A stretch of 64,000 nucleotides of DNA from Rhynchopus sp. YZ270_cl-10 (lineage: Eukaryota; Euglenozoa; Diplonemea; Diplonemida; Diplonemidae): contig OZ037840.1 in assembly GCA_964035575.1 (NCBI GenBank), forward strand, positions 1,302,001-1,366,000, read 5' to 3'. The notes below the pieces were generated by a model. That model ran no database searches. It was not told the DNA's origin and saw only the letters and a list, made by a program, of their open reading frames with translations. Positions 19,944 through 30,680 of this stretch are shown piece by piece (within the stretch, counting starts at the first letter, position 1; each line of letters starts with the position of its first letter). A program made the translations under genes and the position numbers.

Positions 19944-22886
19944 ATGGTGCACTCATGTGTGCCCGTGCTGCTGCTTGCACTGCTGTGTGGCGCTGACGCT
20001 GCCCTGAAGAAGCCGATCCGCCTGATCGGTGTCTTCGCCACGTCGCCGCCGGTCGCACCGCACGACCAAGTCTGGAACGCTCTTGTGCCGTGCGAGCGCA
20101 TTGTGACTGAGGGTGACGACGACTGCTACAAGGGCGGCTTCCCTGGGGTGGCTGCGTGGATGGAGCACTATTCACAGGACGTGCGTGGGACCATCAAAGT
20201 GACAACGCCAGATTACAAGTCCCGCATGATCTTTGGACATCCCCTTGGCCTGGATCTGAACTACGAGATCTGGGACAGGCTTGGTGTCGACTTCGCCACA
20301 TTGAGGGCAGAGCTCTTGATGACGCGAGCCCCAGACGCATCCGTTGTGGAGAACTTTGTTGCAAACATGAAACAGCCAATGATCCTGACGGACCTTGCTA
20401 TTCAGGACAACTTTGTCTACCTTCTGGGCCTGCTGACCATGTGGCATGTGAAGGTGATTGACGGTGTGCAGATCGGTGTGATCGTGCTGTGGTCCGAGAC
20501 TTACCTCGGACGTCGTGGTCAGTCCATACCCCACAACAAGCTCATCCCCGTGGTGACAACAAGGCTGCGTGCCCAGGGTGTGGCACAGATCGTGGTGCTG
20601 CGCCTTGGTTATGCGGGTGTGGAGGACGAGATGCAGCAACTGACGACGTACGACGTGGACGTGGTTATCACGGACGTTGTTGCGGGGACAGACTTTGCTT
20701 CGAACGGGACGTCTGTTCTGTATGTAAGTGTTCAGAAAGACGGGGCAGCTGCGTACCCAATCGTGACGTTGGACTTGACCGAAGAAGTGGACGGGTCGAA
20801 GTGGTACTACAGTGCAACGGAGGTGAGTGCACGTGACCTGCCTGTTCCTGTGACGGACGCACGCTTTGCAGCAAACCTTGCCTGGATGCAAGAGCAGATT
20901 GTGCTGAGCCAGACAAACAACTACGTGGTTGCAACGTCGACAGCAGTGATGCCGTCCATCAATGAGGAAGGGTTCTACAACTGCCGTGGGGGTGACTGTG
21001 AGTTGGGCAAGATGACTGCAGATGCGATGCGTGAGTGGGCAGGGACGGACCTGGCAATGATAAACGGTGGTGCCCTGCGTGGTGTTGGGTGGGAGAAGGG
21101 TCTGATCAAGCGCAGTGCTTTGTGGGGCACGTACCCTTTTGCGAACCTTCTGTGCAAGGTGAACATGTCCGGCACTGTGCTGCTGGATTTCATGAACCGC
21201 GGAGTGAGTGCACTACTTCCGGACGGAACACGAGACAAGACGACACCCATCGGTCTGTACCCACAGATGAGTGGGATGCGGTTCACCATCAACCCCAGCC
21301 TCCCCGAACGTCGTGTTGTTTCGATTGATGTGCTCACACCCACAGGGGTGTACAAGGCACTGCAGAAGCGTAAGTTGTACTCCATTGTCCTCCCAGAGTT
21401 CATTGCAGGTGGTGGTGACGGGTACGGGATGCTTCCCACGAACCAGCACGACGGGTCGGAAGGCTGTGGTATCGACACTGCACTGGAGGTGACAGAGACG
21501 TACCTGAAGGCTGCATCGATTTACACTCCGTCCTTGGGTGACAGAATGAGTCTCAACATGGCTGGGAGTGCACTGATGATGACGAACCACACGAAGTACA
21601 ACTGCACAGAGAACCAGAAGTACGACGCATACTGGCAGCACTGCGAGGACTGCCCTGAAGGCTTCTGGAACCCAGACAGGGACAGACCTGCGTGTGTGGA
21701 GAAGCTTCCGAGTGAGGTGGACATCGGGATGATCCTTGGCATCGTGTTTGGTGTTCTTGCCCTGCTTGCGATCCCGATTGCGTGGAAGATGACAGAGAAG
21801 CAGCGCCGCATCAACGCGCTCTTCAACAACAACAAGATTGCAGAGGAGTGTGCCATTGCGGTTATGGACCTCCGTCTTGGCGACCTTGACTACCTCCACG
21901 AGCTGGAGAAGCCGAACACGATCCAGTCTGCGTTTATTGCCATCACGAAGCAGATGAAGGTGTACATGGAGTTTATGCCCAAGAATTTGATTGCGAATTG
22001 TCAAGCAAGTGGTTCCGAATCAGGCTCGATTGAGCTTTCACGCTGCGTATCTTCTCGGTCGGAGAACGCGGGCAGTAGGGAGAGCAGGGATGAACGATCG
22101 AGGAGTAGCTCTGTGATGCAGGCGAAGGGGAGCCATAAGCTGACCACGACCTTCCTCAGGAAGAAGCACATCACGGCACTCGCACTGAACAGCAGGGGGC
22201 ACCTCCAGAGCATGAATGGTGACGTCCTGGCGAAGCATTCGCAGTTTCTCGAGAAGGTCACGACCATCATTACTGCGCACAAAGGCATTGCCGAGATACT
22301 GAGCGGCGACAGGATGCTTGCCATGTGGAACACTGTGAACGACACTACCGGCCAAGCTGCGCACTCCTGCGATGCTGCGCTTGCACTGCGGTTGGTACAG
22401 GACGGTGTCACAGCGAACGTCGGCATTGTAAAGGGCTCTGCACAGTTCGGGCTGTTTGGCGGTCAAGGCACCAAGCGGTACGATGTGCTGGGCAGCGTGA
22501 TCCCATCCGCATCGCTGCTGATGGTCCTGAACAAGCAGTACAACACTTCCATCCTGACCGCACCCGTGCTGCAGAAAGAGGCTGGCAGTTTCTTCTACTT
22601 CAGGATTGTGGACTATGTTTGCTACACGAAGATGGATGGAGCTGCCTGCTTTGTGCTCGAGCTTGTATCTCGCAAGGAAACAGGCGGTGAGGAGTGGATG
22701 TACGAGCTGGAGGATGCCAATGGGAAGGACCCGTGTTCCACACTAAATGATGCATGGAGGCAATACATCAAGGAAGGCAAGCTGACAAGCAGCGCCGGGG
22801 TGACTGGTGTTCTCGCCGAGATCATGGCCGGCACACCACCTCAAGGTGAGTATGTCGCTCCTTCTGCGCCCCTGAGCCTGATGTGA
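19944..22886 (+). CDS. Receptor paralogue, unit B (20 substitutions)
   Basis: Same length and architecture as the gene at 3675-6617. By hand comparison it differs at residues 124, 132, 188, 326, 327, 373, 387, 395, 472, 513, 515, 549, 579, 581, 583, 588, 895, 898, 924 and 978. Sixteen of these are extracellular and four lie after 890. Residues 589-894, covering the membrane span and most of the cyclase-like domain, are unchanged. The change at 326-327 removes the glycosylation sequon at Asn325. I count about 27 nucleotide changes, of which about five are silent. The frame is intact and the suspected catalytic losses are the same, so this is a diverged functional-looking copy, not a pseudogene. 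Confidence 0.85.
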   Translation: MVHSCVPVLLLALLCGADAALKKPIRLIGVFATSPPVAPHDQVWNALVPCERIVTEGDDDCYKGGFPGVAAWMEHYSQDVRGTIKVTTPDYKSRMIFGHPLGLDLNYEIWDRLGVDFATLRAELLMTRAPDASVVENFVANMKQPMILTDLAIQDNFVYLLGLLTMWHVKVIDGVQIGVIVLWSETYLGRRGQSIPHNKLIPVVTTRLRAQGVAQIVVLRLGYAGVEDEMQQLTTYDVDVVITDVVAGTDFASNGTSVLYVSVQKDGAAAYPIVTLDLTEEVDGSKWYYSATEVSARDLPVPVTDARFAANLAWMQEQIVLSQTNNYVVATSTAVMPSINEEGFYNCRGGDCELGKMTADAMREWAGTDLAMINGGALRGVGWEKGLIKRSALWGTYPFANLLCKVNMSGTVLLDFMNRGVSALLPDGTRDKTTPIGLYPQMSGMRFTINPSLPERRVVSIDVLTPTGVYKALQKRKLYSIVLPEFIAGGGDGYGMLPTNQHDGSEGCGIDTALEVTETYLKAASIYTPSLGDRMSLNMAGSALMMTNHTKYNCTENQKYDAYWQHCEDCPEGFWNPDRDRPACVEKLPSEVDIGMILGIVFGVLALLAIPIAWKMTEKQRRINALFNNNKIAEECAIAVMDLRLGDLDYLHELEKPNTIQSAFIAITKQMKVYMEFMPKNLIANCQASGSESGSIELSRCVSSRSENAGSRESRDERSRSSSVMQAKGSHKLTTTFLRKKHITALALNSRGHLQSMNGDVLAKHSQFLEKVTTIITAHKGIAEILSGDRMLAMWNTVNDTTGQAAHSCDAALALRLVQDGVTANVGIVKGSAQFGLFGGQGTKRYDVLGSVIPSASLLMVLNKQYNTSILTAPVLQKEAGSFFYFRIVDYVCYTKMDGAACFVLELVSRKETGGEEWMYELEDANGKDPCSTLNDAWRQYIKEGKLTSSAGVTGVLAEIMAGTPPQGEYVAPSAPLSLM

Positions 22887-22936
22887 AGTTTGTGGCAGGG
22901 CCATACTTATCACTAAATATGCCGTTTTTCCCGAAA

Positions 22937-23140
22937 ATTTTTAGAATCCCAGGAGGGTCATAGATGGTAGTCGGCCCGAGTCGGGCCTAGTTTTTGGAAA
23001 ATCTGGGACTCGGGCCGACTTTTTTGTGGAAGCGTGCAATGCAACAAACGGTCGAGATCTGATCAAGCGAAACGGATATATTTTTTTCCCCAAAATGGTG
23101 TGATTTTTCTAAAAAAAAAGGTGTAAAAAACACGGGTTGC
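22937..23140. other. Breakpoint of unit B and short inverted repeat
   Basis: Homology with the other units stops at about 22936, 50 bp after the receptor stop codon. GTCGGCCCGAGT (22970-22981) and its exact inverse (23008-23019) form a 12-bp inverted repeat right at the break. Confidence 0.65.
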
Positions 23141-23265
23141 CTACGATCGTAGTACGATCGTTTACGATCGTACCAAAAAACGATCGTAACGATCGTAAAA
23201 TATCGTACTACGATCAACTACGATCGTACTACGATCGTAAACGATCGTAGTACGATCGTAGTACG
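23141..23265. repeat. Cluster of nine CGATCG palindromes
   Basis: Within 125 bp there are nine CGATCG sites, mostly as TACGATCGTA, in both close and staggered spacing. The arms can pair in many registers. It could be a protein-binding cluster, a cruciform or a simple-sequence expansion. Confidence 0.85.
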
Positions 23266-23274
23266 TTTGCCAAA

Positions 23275-24210
23275 CGAAATAACGAATATCGCTTGAAATA
23301 CCGTTCGATATTCCTTGCATGGTGTGCATGAAGCACACACAAGGTATATCAAACGATAATCAATCAGATAAAACGTTACATCATTGGAAAATTGTTGGCA
23401 CCGCCGCCCTGTCTTCGTATTTATTACGTCGACAGGCCAAACAACGTTGGGCTCAGAAGAAGCAGTGCTTAGACAGTCACTGGGGATCAACATGAGAACC
23501 AACTCCCAACAACACAGGCTACCGAAGTAGCACGTGGGGTGTTGCGGGTGTTTGGGGTGAAAGAAAATCGATTTTGGTAAGTTCCAGCAGAAAATTCTTA
23601 AGTTTGCACTAGTCGAGAAGGGTTACCACTGCTCACCGAGCGGTGCACCCATTTAAGGGTGGAGAAGCGTGACACGCACATACAAGTATGCATGTTACTT
23701 CAACAAAGGCTGAATTCTGGTAATTCTAAGGGATGTGAATTACAGCCACCACATGGTTGTCATTAGGTTACTACCTTCGTCGTAGATGTATACAAAGGTT
23801 TCGCCCCCTTCTCTTTCATGCAAACTTAAGAAAATCCTGAAGTAACTACAACCTGGCGTGCGGGTACAGATGCATTGCTTTGTTCTTTCCTCAAAGTCAT
23901 GTGTGATCTCTCGGGTCTGTACTAAAGTCAGTGTTTAGATAAGCATCCACTTGACTCGTTCTAACAACCGTTGAAATCTAGAACAAAACAATACACTGCC
24001 CCTTCTCACACCAAGCCGCCATGCTTCAAGAGCATGCCCTGGGCAAAAATTACTGTGACAAAATTAGTTTTCTGGGGGAACGCAATATTTTATTGTGCCC
24101 AGTCCTCCGCAAGCAGAGGACAGACTTTCCGGATCCCGAAGTCGAATTTCTTGCACTAGCTATGCTCCCTGGGTTAATGGCTATAGCAGTGACTGACAGA
24201 GTGTTCCCAC
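23275..24210 (+). repeat. Dispersed element E, copy 1
   Basis: About 940 bp closely matching 62705-63660, with scattered indels and substitutions. An inverted, more diverged and gapped copy lies at about 26140-26890 inside the transposon at 25654-27521. The short reading frames in it are not conserved between copies, so I call no gene. Confidence 0.8.
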
Positions 24211-25395
24211 TCCCCTTTCCACCCCATATGTTCGCTCGTTCTGCACAGTTGGTTCTCGATGTTGCACTCGCGATACCTGTTTAAAAGTGAAGTTGTGAGT
24301 GGTGGGGAATTTAAAGAAGGTGATTTCTTTAAAAAATAAGTTGGCCTGAGGGTGTAAAATATTGTTATGGAGACTTTTTGGAGGAAATACGAGTCGACGG
24401 CCTTATTTTGTTGAATATTCACCAGAAAGTTAAACATATTTACATACCTTGTCTTGCGCCTTCGCTGCTGTCAAGGTGCCTTCTCTGGGTACCCAGTACC
24501 CAGTACCCATAATACCCAAAATAATTTAGGATAATACCCACTGGGTATTATCCTTTTTTTTATTTGTTTCAATACTCCAAGGAATTTGCTAAGGAAAAGT
24601 CGATATTGTGCAGTAGTGCATATGGTTTACCCCCAGATCGTCAAAACACCCGATTTTTGCGTTTTTTTGCACTTTTTGGTGCCCAAAAACCCAACTCAGG
24701 GGTCGAAATTTTCCCGAAAAAAAAAATTTTTTTTTTGAGATTTTTCGATTTTTTGACAAGGCGCTGGCCCATACAAAATGCACTGGTGGTACAGAAAATG
24801 ACTGGGGAATTAACTCTAGATGCACAAAACAGCCCAATTCTTGCTTTTTTTGACTTTTTGGTCCCAGAAGGGTACCTAAAAACTGGGTACTGGGAAAAAA
24901 CTGGGTACCCAGTACACAGTACCCAGTACCCAGTACCAAGGCAAGGGGCCGATGGAGGGTTCCAAGACGGCAGTAGCCTGTGACACTATGTTATGGGAAG
25001 GTGGGATACCAGCTTGCGCCGCAGGCGCACGGTACGCTACTTTTATTGTTTCGGCGTATCCTTTTTTCTCACTCTTCGTTGGGTTCCACGAGCTCCGCCC
25101 GTCAAATGGTGGGGTGTAAAATGCGCATCTACGCAAACTGCCCCACGTTCATTTTGTACTTTTCCTTCAGGAGTCAAGTACTGACCATACTTTGCACACA
25201 AAACTTGAAAATGGCCTGTAAAAACTGACACATGCATTTTAGGTCAAAAATACTCATTTCTGAGCGCAAAGTGACCCCATCACAGCACGCACAGGCTCCG
25301 GTGCACCGAAACAGGGTTCTATACAGGTCCGGTCACTCGGTCGGTCTGACCGAGTCAGACGTTGACTCGGTCAGCCGTTTTTTTTTTTTTTTTTT
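24211..25395. other. Transposon debris without gene
   Basis: Contains the palindrome ATACCCACTGGGTAT near 24535-24549, like the ends of the transposon at 25654. It also has two clusters of GGGTACCCAGTACC repeats (24488-24510 and 24870-24937), an inverted relative of the unit start region (24634-24690), an R2 motif on minus (25016-25041), and a TCGGTC-rich stretch (25320-25375) related to 7020-7090. Confidence 0.5.
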
Positions 25396-25598
25396 TACGC
25401 TCCGTCCCAAATTTTTGTCCACACATACGATAAAGTAATAGTTACTCCACTAAATAAATCGAGCAAAAATATGGTGAACTCAGCGGAGCCCGGTTTTAAA
25501 AGTGCCAAAAACGACCTTTTCGTTTTGACGCATTGTGACTTCCTCAAATGCACTTTTCAAGGGTAAAAAATTCGGGTTTTCTAAGCACAACCAGTGTT
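25396..25598 (+). repeat. Dispersed repeat X, copy 1
   Basis: 203 bp starting TACGCTCCGTCCC and ending ACCAGTGTT, nearly identical to 29257-29459. The two direct copies flank the nest of transposons in unit B. They have no TG...CA ends and no obvious target duplication. Confidence 0.85.
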
Positions 25599-25631
25599 AA
25601 GTCAAAAATTTTCGCGAAAAAAAAAATAGAT

Positions 25632-28049
25632 TTTTCTCAACTGAGGAAAAGTAGGGGAAAATGACTATAACACCCACGTTACTAATACCCATTTACGATA
25701 ATACCCACTGGGTATTATCGTAAACTTTTTGGGTATTATCGTAAAGTTTTTGGGTATTATCGTAAACTATTTGGGTATTACCCAGGTACCCAGGTACGAT
25801 GTGATTTAGCTGGCTACTCGCGCAAGGTATCAGAGGCGCTCGCACGCTGGTGAATGTGCAGACAAGGTATGGTTTCATCGACCCCAGAGAAAATACAATT
25901 TTCACTAAATATATGGGGGGGGGTTTTTTTTTACACAACTTTTTGCATCCCTGTCTTACATCCTCAAATTCAGGGTAACCATTTTTCTTGACAATTAACA
26001 ATTAATCTTTCTCCAAGCGACGTAACTTAATTACACCCACATTTACACTCATCACAGGATCGCGAAATCTGAACTGCATCAGCGATTGCGCTTCTCCGTC
26101 TCCGACATTCTACACCTCAACATACGAAGACCTGGGTGGGAACATTTAGTCAGTCACTGCTATAGCCATTAACCCAGGGAGCATAGCTAGTGCAAGAAAT
26201 TCGACTTTGGCAACCTTCCGGAAAGTCTGTCCTCTGCTCGCGGAGGACTAGACACAAGAAAATATTGCGTTCCCCCAGAAAACCAGTGCACATTTCACAC
26301 TCCTTGTGGGTGGTCTTGTTGCCTTTTCGTCATAGTAATTTTGGCCCAGGCATGTTCTTGAAGCATGACAATTTAGTGTGTATGGGGCAGGGTGTTGTTT
26401 TGTTCTGAATTCTCTTTGTTATAACATCTAAGTCAATCGCGGGTGGTGGTGTGTGTAGCGTGAGGCACTCTTTTTAGCAAACTTCCTGCGGCTGCTAAAG
26501 TGTTATTTCTTCGGATTTAACAACGTACAGCGTAACATAGTGGTTTAGCCTGGTCGACACAACCTTTGATAGATATGGGATAACCAACCCCCTTCGACCC
26601 CTTGTGGGTTCACTGAACAAGCCCTAGTGGTAGTTAAACGCGATTGACATTTACATTCCTAGAGATGAAAGAACAAGACAACACTTCTGTACCCGCGCAT
26701 CAAAATTGTGGAAAACTTTGCACCCCAAACACCCTCAACAACGCCCGCCAAAAGGCGCCCCTTGTTGCTGGGAGTTGGTTCTCATGATACCTGCACAGCG
26801 GGCATTCCTCTGAGTCCAACGCATGTTTGGCCTGTCTGCGGCGTTGTACTTAAGGTGCACGAAGACAGGGTCTGGTGGTAAATTTTGCGTAGTACTGCGA
26901 CGTGGTACTGCGTGGGTCTGGGAATATGGGTACCTGGGTACAGGATATTGGTTGTGTAAGACATCTTCCACCATGCATTGAGGAGGGTAAGACAGTGTTC
27001 GCAGTTTCTACCTGATAGCATTACAACATTTAACTTCTCCACGGGGGTCTTGGGCCGTTCACTCGGTTCTACCTTGACTACCGGAAGATATTCTTGAGGC
27101 CTTTTTGGTCTCTAGAATATCCGGTCTTCCCGAACGGAGGCACACTTTGTGTGTTACTACGACCTGGCAATTTCCAGCAGTAGGTTAAGTAATCTTTCTT
27201 GTAAATTGTTGGATCATTATCTCCTCAGTGCATGAATGCCCCATGTGACTGGACACTTTTGTGTTTGTCATGTGGAGCTGTGGTTGCTCTTTCACGACTT
27301 TTTTCCTGTTCCTGGGTACCTGTTCCTGGACCTGGACCTGGGTACCTGGGTGCCTGGGTGCCTGGGTACTACCCAACCTGGGTAATACCCAAAAAGTTTA
27401 CGATAATACCCAAAAAGTTTACGATAATACCCAAAACTAATACCCAATAAGTTTACGATAATACCCAGTGGGTATTATCGTAAATGGGTATTAGTAACGT
27501 GGGTGTTATGATAATTACCCCGAAAAGTAGCTCTGAGCAAACCCCGTGGAAGAAGTGTGAGGATAAATTCACTTTTCCTCACACATAGCCACTTTTCCTC
27601 ACGCAATTTGGAAAAGTAGCAATAATTATTGGCTGGGGTTTGTGTAGAAAAAAGCCTATGTGTGAGGCTTTTTTTGGTGTGAGGAAAAGTAGAGGGGGGG
27701 TCGAAAAAAAAATTGGGTGGGAGAGTGGGTCATTTTGATATCTCTGCTTCACATTTTGTCACCGTGACCAACATGACCATTTTTTGGTCCATTTTTTCGG
27801 CCAAAAATTTGGTACCACAGGGCTATACCATATACTGGGATTATCAATATTTTGAACATACGGCCTGGTATTCGGGCCAAAATGTCCCATGGAGCCTTAC
27901 TGGGTGTCGAGCAGAGCCAATCTTAATAGTGAAATTCGATTTTCTGTGAAAAATATTCCCACCAAAAAATCGTCTTTTTTTTCTGCATATTCAACCCACA
28001 CTTCTTCCACGGGGTTTGCTTAGAGCTACTTTTCCTTCAGTTGAGAAAA
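25632..28049. mobile_element. Outer inverted-repeat element, interrupted
   Basis: The left end TTTTCTCAACTGAGG pairs with the right end at 28021-28049. After removing the inner insertion, the left arm continues at 27530-27561 (CTCTGAGCAAACCCCG) and pairs with 27998-28027. About 540 bp without the insert. Its body is rich in GAGGAAAAGT and ACTTTTCCTC repeats (27575-27700). No protein seen. Confidence 0.75.
25654..27521. mobile_element. Inner TIR transposon with 8-bp target duplication
   Basis: 1868 bp. The right end (inverse strand) starts GGGGTAATTATCATAAC and the left end GGGGAAAATGACTATAAC. Both continue with CACCCACGTTACTAATACCC and then a palindrome centred on CCCACTGGG and tandem GGGTATTATCGTAAA repeats. 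GAAAAGTA (25646-25653 and 27522-27529) is the target duplication, and it lies inside the left arm of the outer element. It carries an inverted, diverged copy of element E. There is no credible transposase, so it is non-autonomous. Superfamily not assigned. Confidence 0.85.
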
Positions 28050-28064
28050 CTATTATATTCTGGT

Positions 28065-28232
28065 GAAATATTCACTTTCCCTCCACTCGTGCCCTTTCAG
28101 AAACTCGTGGCTGACTTTATCCCACTCGCTTCGCTCGTGAGATAAAGTCTATTACCCCACTCGCTTCGCTCGTGGGGTAAAATGCCACTCGTTTCTGAAA
28201 GGTACACTCGTGTGAGGAAAAGTGAATATTTC
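28065..28232. repeat. Fold-back element with cloverleaf-like structure
   Basis: Outer arms 28065-28111 and 28184-28232 are imperfect inverses. Between them lie two hairpins, 28113-28149 (GACTTTATC stem) and 28153-28179 (TACCCCAC stem), each with ACTCGCTTCGCTCGT at the tip. Together they would form a three-way junction in single-stranded DNA or RNA. Confidence 0.75.
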
Positions 28233-28935
28233 CTCAGACGAATAAATAGCTATTTTTTGACTCTAGATGCCGGAACCCAGAAACGTCCATTCGAGCATTT
28301 TTTTTTTGGTTTTGTCACACCCTGCAGGGGACATTGGTAGTTTGAGATTTTGAAAAAAAAGCCGGTGTGAGCCAAAAAAGCCGGTGTGAGGCAATTTTTT
28401 TTCCCCCACGCATTTTTGGCAGAGGCCTCCACAACTCTTTCCCCTCTGCGCCCTTGTCTAACCATATGACATCAAAACTTTTCTGGCGAAGCCACGGTAC
28501 GCAACATTTCAAAAATTGTGACATCGCACGCTTTTATAGCCAAACTATGGTAAAGGTAGATGTGACTATGGCATAGGGTAGAGCTGTGTGCTACCGCTTG
28601 TAATTTTTAGCGCCGCAGGCGCACGGTACGCTACTTTTTTATGAGAGTTGCGAACATCTATTTCTTTTGATTGAACGGACCGATTGGTCTTTATGGTGGG
28701 GTCACATGCACATAAGAAACCGCTACAGATGTGGTTGTAGCCTTGTATGAGGAGATAAAATTCAGAAAAAAATTCAAAAATCCGCCTTTTTCTTTTTTTT
28801 TTTTTTTTTCTCAAAATCCCACACCGGCTTATCCGGTGTGGCCACACCGGCACACCGGCATACTAATGTCCCCTGACACCCTGTGCCCGCCAGGCATAGT
28901 CTGTACAAAGTGATTTTTACCTGGATTTTTGCCTG
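28233..28935. other. Spacer with short repeats, no gene
   Basis: Includes two GCCGGTGTGAG repeats (28360-28390), an R1 fragment on minus (28484-28512), an R2 motif on minus (28610-28635), a stretch shared with 7905-7970 (TCTTTTGATTG, GGTGGGGTCACATG), and CACACCGG inverted repeats (28821-28860). Confidence 0.5.
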
Positions 28936-29241
28936 TATTTTCCTTACTGGGGGGGGGGCGAATAAGAGATGTGGCATCTCTTATTAGGCGAACGGACGAG
29001 CCAGAAATAAAAAAAAATTTTTGGGGGAAAAAAAGCAAAAAGACATTTTCGCCGGAGGCAAAAAAAATATTTTGACCACTTTTTTGCCAGACCGGGTAGA
29101 CAGGGTAAAATTTCAAAAAAAAAATTCAAGATAAAACCCTGGCGCATGCAAAAAAAAAAAAAAAAAAATACCCCCAAAATCTCAACCTGATCTCTTATTC
29201 GGCCCTGATCTCTTATTCGCCCCCCCCCAGTAAGGAAAATA
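28936..29241. mobile_element. MITE with poly-G inverted repeats
   Basis: Both ends read TATTTTCCTTACTGG, then a run of about ten G, then CGAATAAGAGAT in inverted orientation. The TA at each edge could be a TA target duplication as in Tc1/mariner elements. The left arm also holds a hairpin (28961-28985). No coding sequence. Confidence 0.75.
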
Positions 29242-29256
29242 CATAGGGAATTATCG

Positions 29257-29459
29257 TACGCTCCGTCCCAAATTTTTGTCCACACATACGATAAAGTAAT
29301 AGTTACTCCACTAAATAAATCGAGCAAAAATATGGTGAACTCAGCGGAGCCCGGTTTTAAAAGTGCCAAAAACGACCTTTTCGTTTTGACGCATTGTGAC
29401 TTCCTCAAATGCACTTTTCAAGGGTAAAAAAATCGGGTTTTCTAAGCACAACCAGTGTT
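29257..29459 (+). repeat. Dispersed repeat X, copy 2
   Basis: Second copy of X. It starts 15 bp after the MITE at 28936-29241. Near-identity with copy 1 suggests recent duplication. Confidence 0.85.
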
Positions 29460-30131
29460 CCCCCCAAAACCATTGTACCACCACCTGATTTCGCCACCTG
29501 TACCACATGTAACTTACATGTAGTACATGTTATATTACCACATAACACCCGTTACTTTAGTCGTCGTGTACCCTGAAGGTGCCACCGTGTGTCTCTGTGT
29601 GTACCACCAAAAAACCGCTTAGGGCCGTTAAAAAATGACCCCCCCTTATGGGGTGTCCCGGCGGTACCACACTAACACCCACCTACACACACTTTCATCC
29701 CATTTCACCCCATTACACATGAATTACAACGCCTTGGTCTTTACTAAAGAGATGTGCGGACGACACCCAAGAAATCGACATTTTTCGCGATAGTTGGTAC
29801 TCCAAAAATTTGCCGGAACCGAAAATCGTGTAGTTTGGGGGTATTGAGGCCAGAAAAAAATTGTGTGAATAGGAGGTACCCTAACTGTTCGGTCCAATTC
29901 GGTGTAATTCGGTCCATTTCGTTTTTTTTTTTTTTTTCGCAAAGGGAAATTTCCCCTTGTACCAGAAAAACCGAAAAAAACGAAATGAAAACCGAAAAAA
30001 ACCGAAATGTTAGGGTACCTTTTTTGGTCGATTTCGTTTTTTTTCCAAAGGGGGGACCCTTTGGTCGCCGAAATTCCCCAGCCAAATTTGGTCGCAAAAT
30101 CGGCCGATTTTTCAAAAATCTCAAAAAAAAA
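29460..30131. other. Spacer, nothing recognised
   Basis: Rich in TACATGT and ACCACC motifs near 29490-29560, then homopolymer-rich sequence with repeated CCGAAAAAAACC. A 335-codon frame from 29754 crosses low-complexity DNA and the satellite-flanking block and is not credible. Homology to unit A resumes at about 30132. Confidence 0.5.
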
Positions 30132-30284
30132 CAAGTAATTGCTATCGGAAAAAAAACGGGGTGTGGTGTGGAACTCCATCCTGTAGAAATAATCTACAAC
30201 ACGCCCAGCATTCTGCTCTTCTGCAGGTATGCTAACGCTCTTCGTACGCTGCCAGACCCACTGGCACGCCAGCATCTGAAACGT

Positions 30285-30430
30285 TCAAGAAGGGGGGCTG
30301 TCCTCTTCGTCCAGCACCATCTGCTCGATAGCGTTGTTGGACGCCCGCTCGGCAGGCTCGGCGTGGTCCAGCTCGTTTTTGCCCACAGGCTCCCCACATT
30401 GTCGTCGTCGTTGGAGCAGTGCGGAAGGAA
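30285..30430 (-). pseudogene. Acidic C-terminal coding remnant, unit B version
   Basis: One minus-strand frame gives GEPVGKNELDHAEPAE, then NNAIEQMVLDEEDSPPS and a stop. It is the diverged counterpart of 10335-10490. No start codon or N-terminal part can be traced, so it is only a fragment. The protein family was not recognised. Confidence 0.4.
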
Positions 30431-30680
30431 CACAGAATGCACAGACTACAACACATCGATCACACCAGGCGCATCAGCACCTCCAGCAAATCGCCAGGAT
30501 GCTACTGTGGTTTCGAAAATCGCGCGGAGTTTTCCACAGCACACCCGTTTTTCCTTAGCAATTACTTGTCCTTGTTGTTATTGTTGTTTTCAACCACCTT
30601 CCTTCAACCCTTGTAGGATCAGTTGTTATTTTTTTCGCGAAAACATGAAATTACACATTTCAAGAGAACAAATTAAAAAG

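Noticed and set aside
24021-24284. 87-codon frame in element E as a gene
   Set aside because: The related copies at 62705-63660 and 26140-26890 have indels that change frame, so the frame is not conserved.
25396-29459. The two X repeats as long terminal repeats of one element
   Set aside because: No TG...CA ends, primer site, internal coding region or target duplication. The interval is filled with unrelated nested DNA elements.
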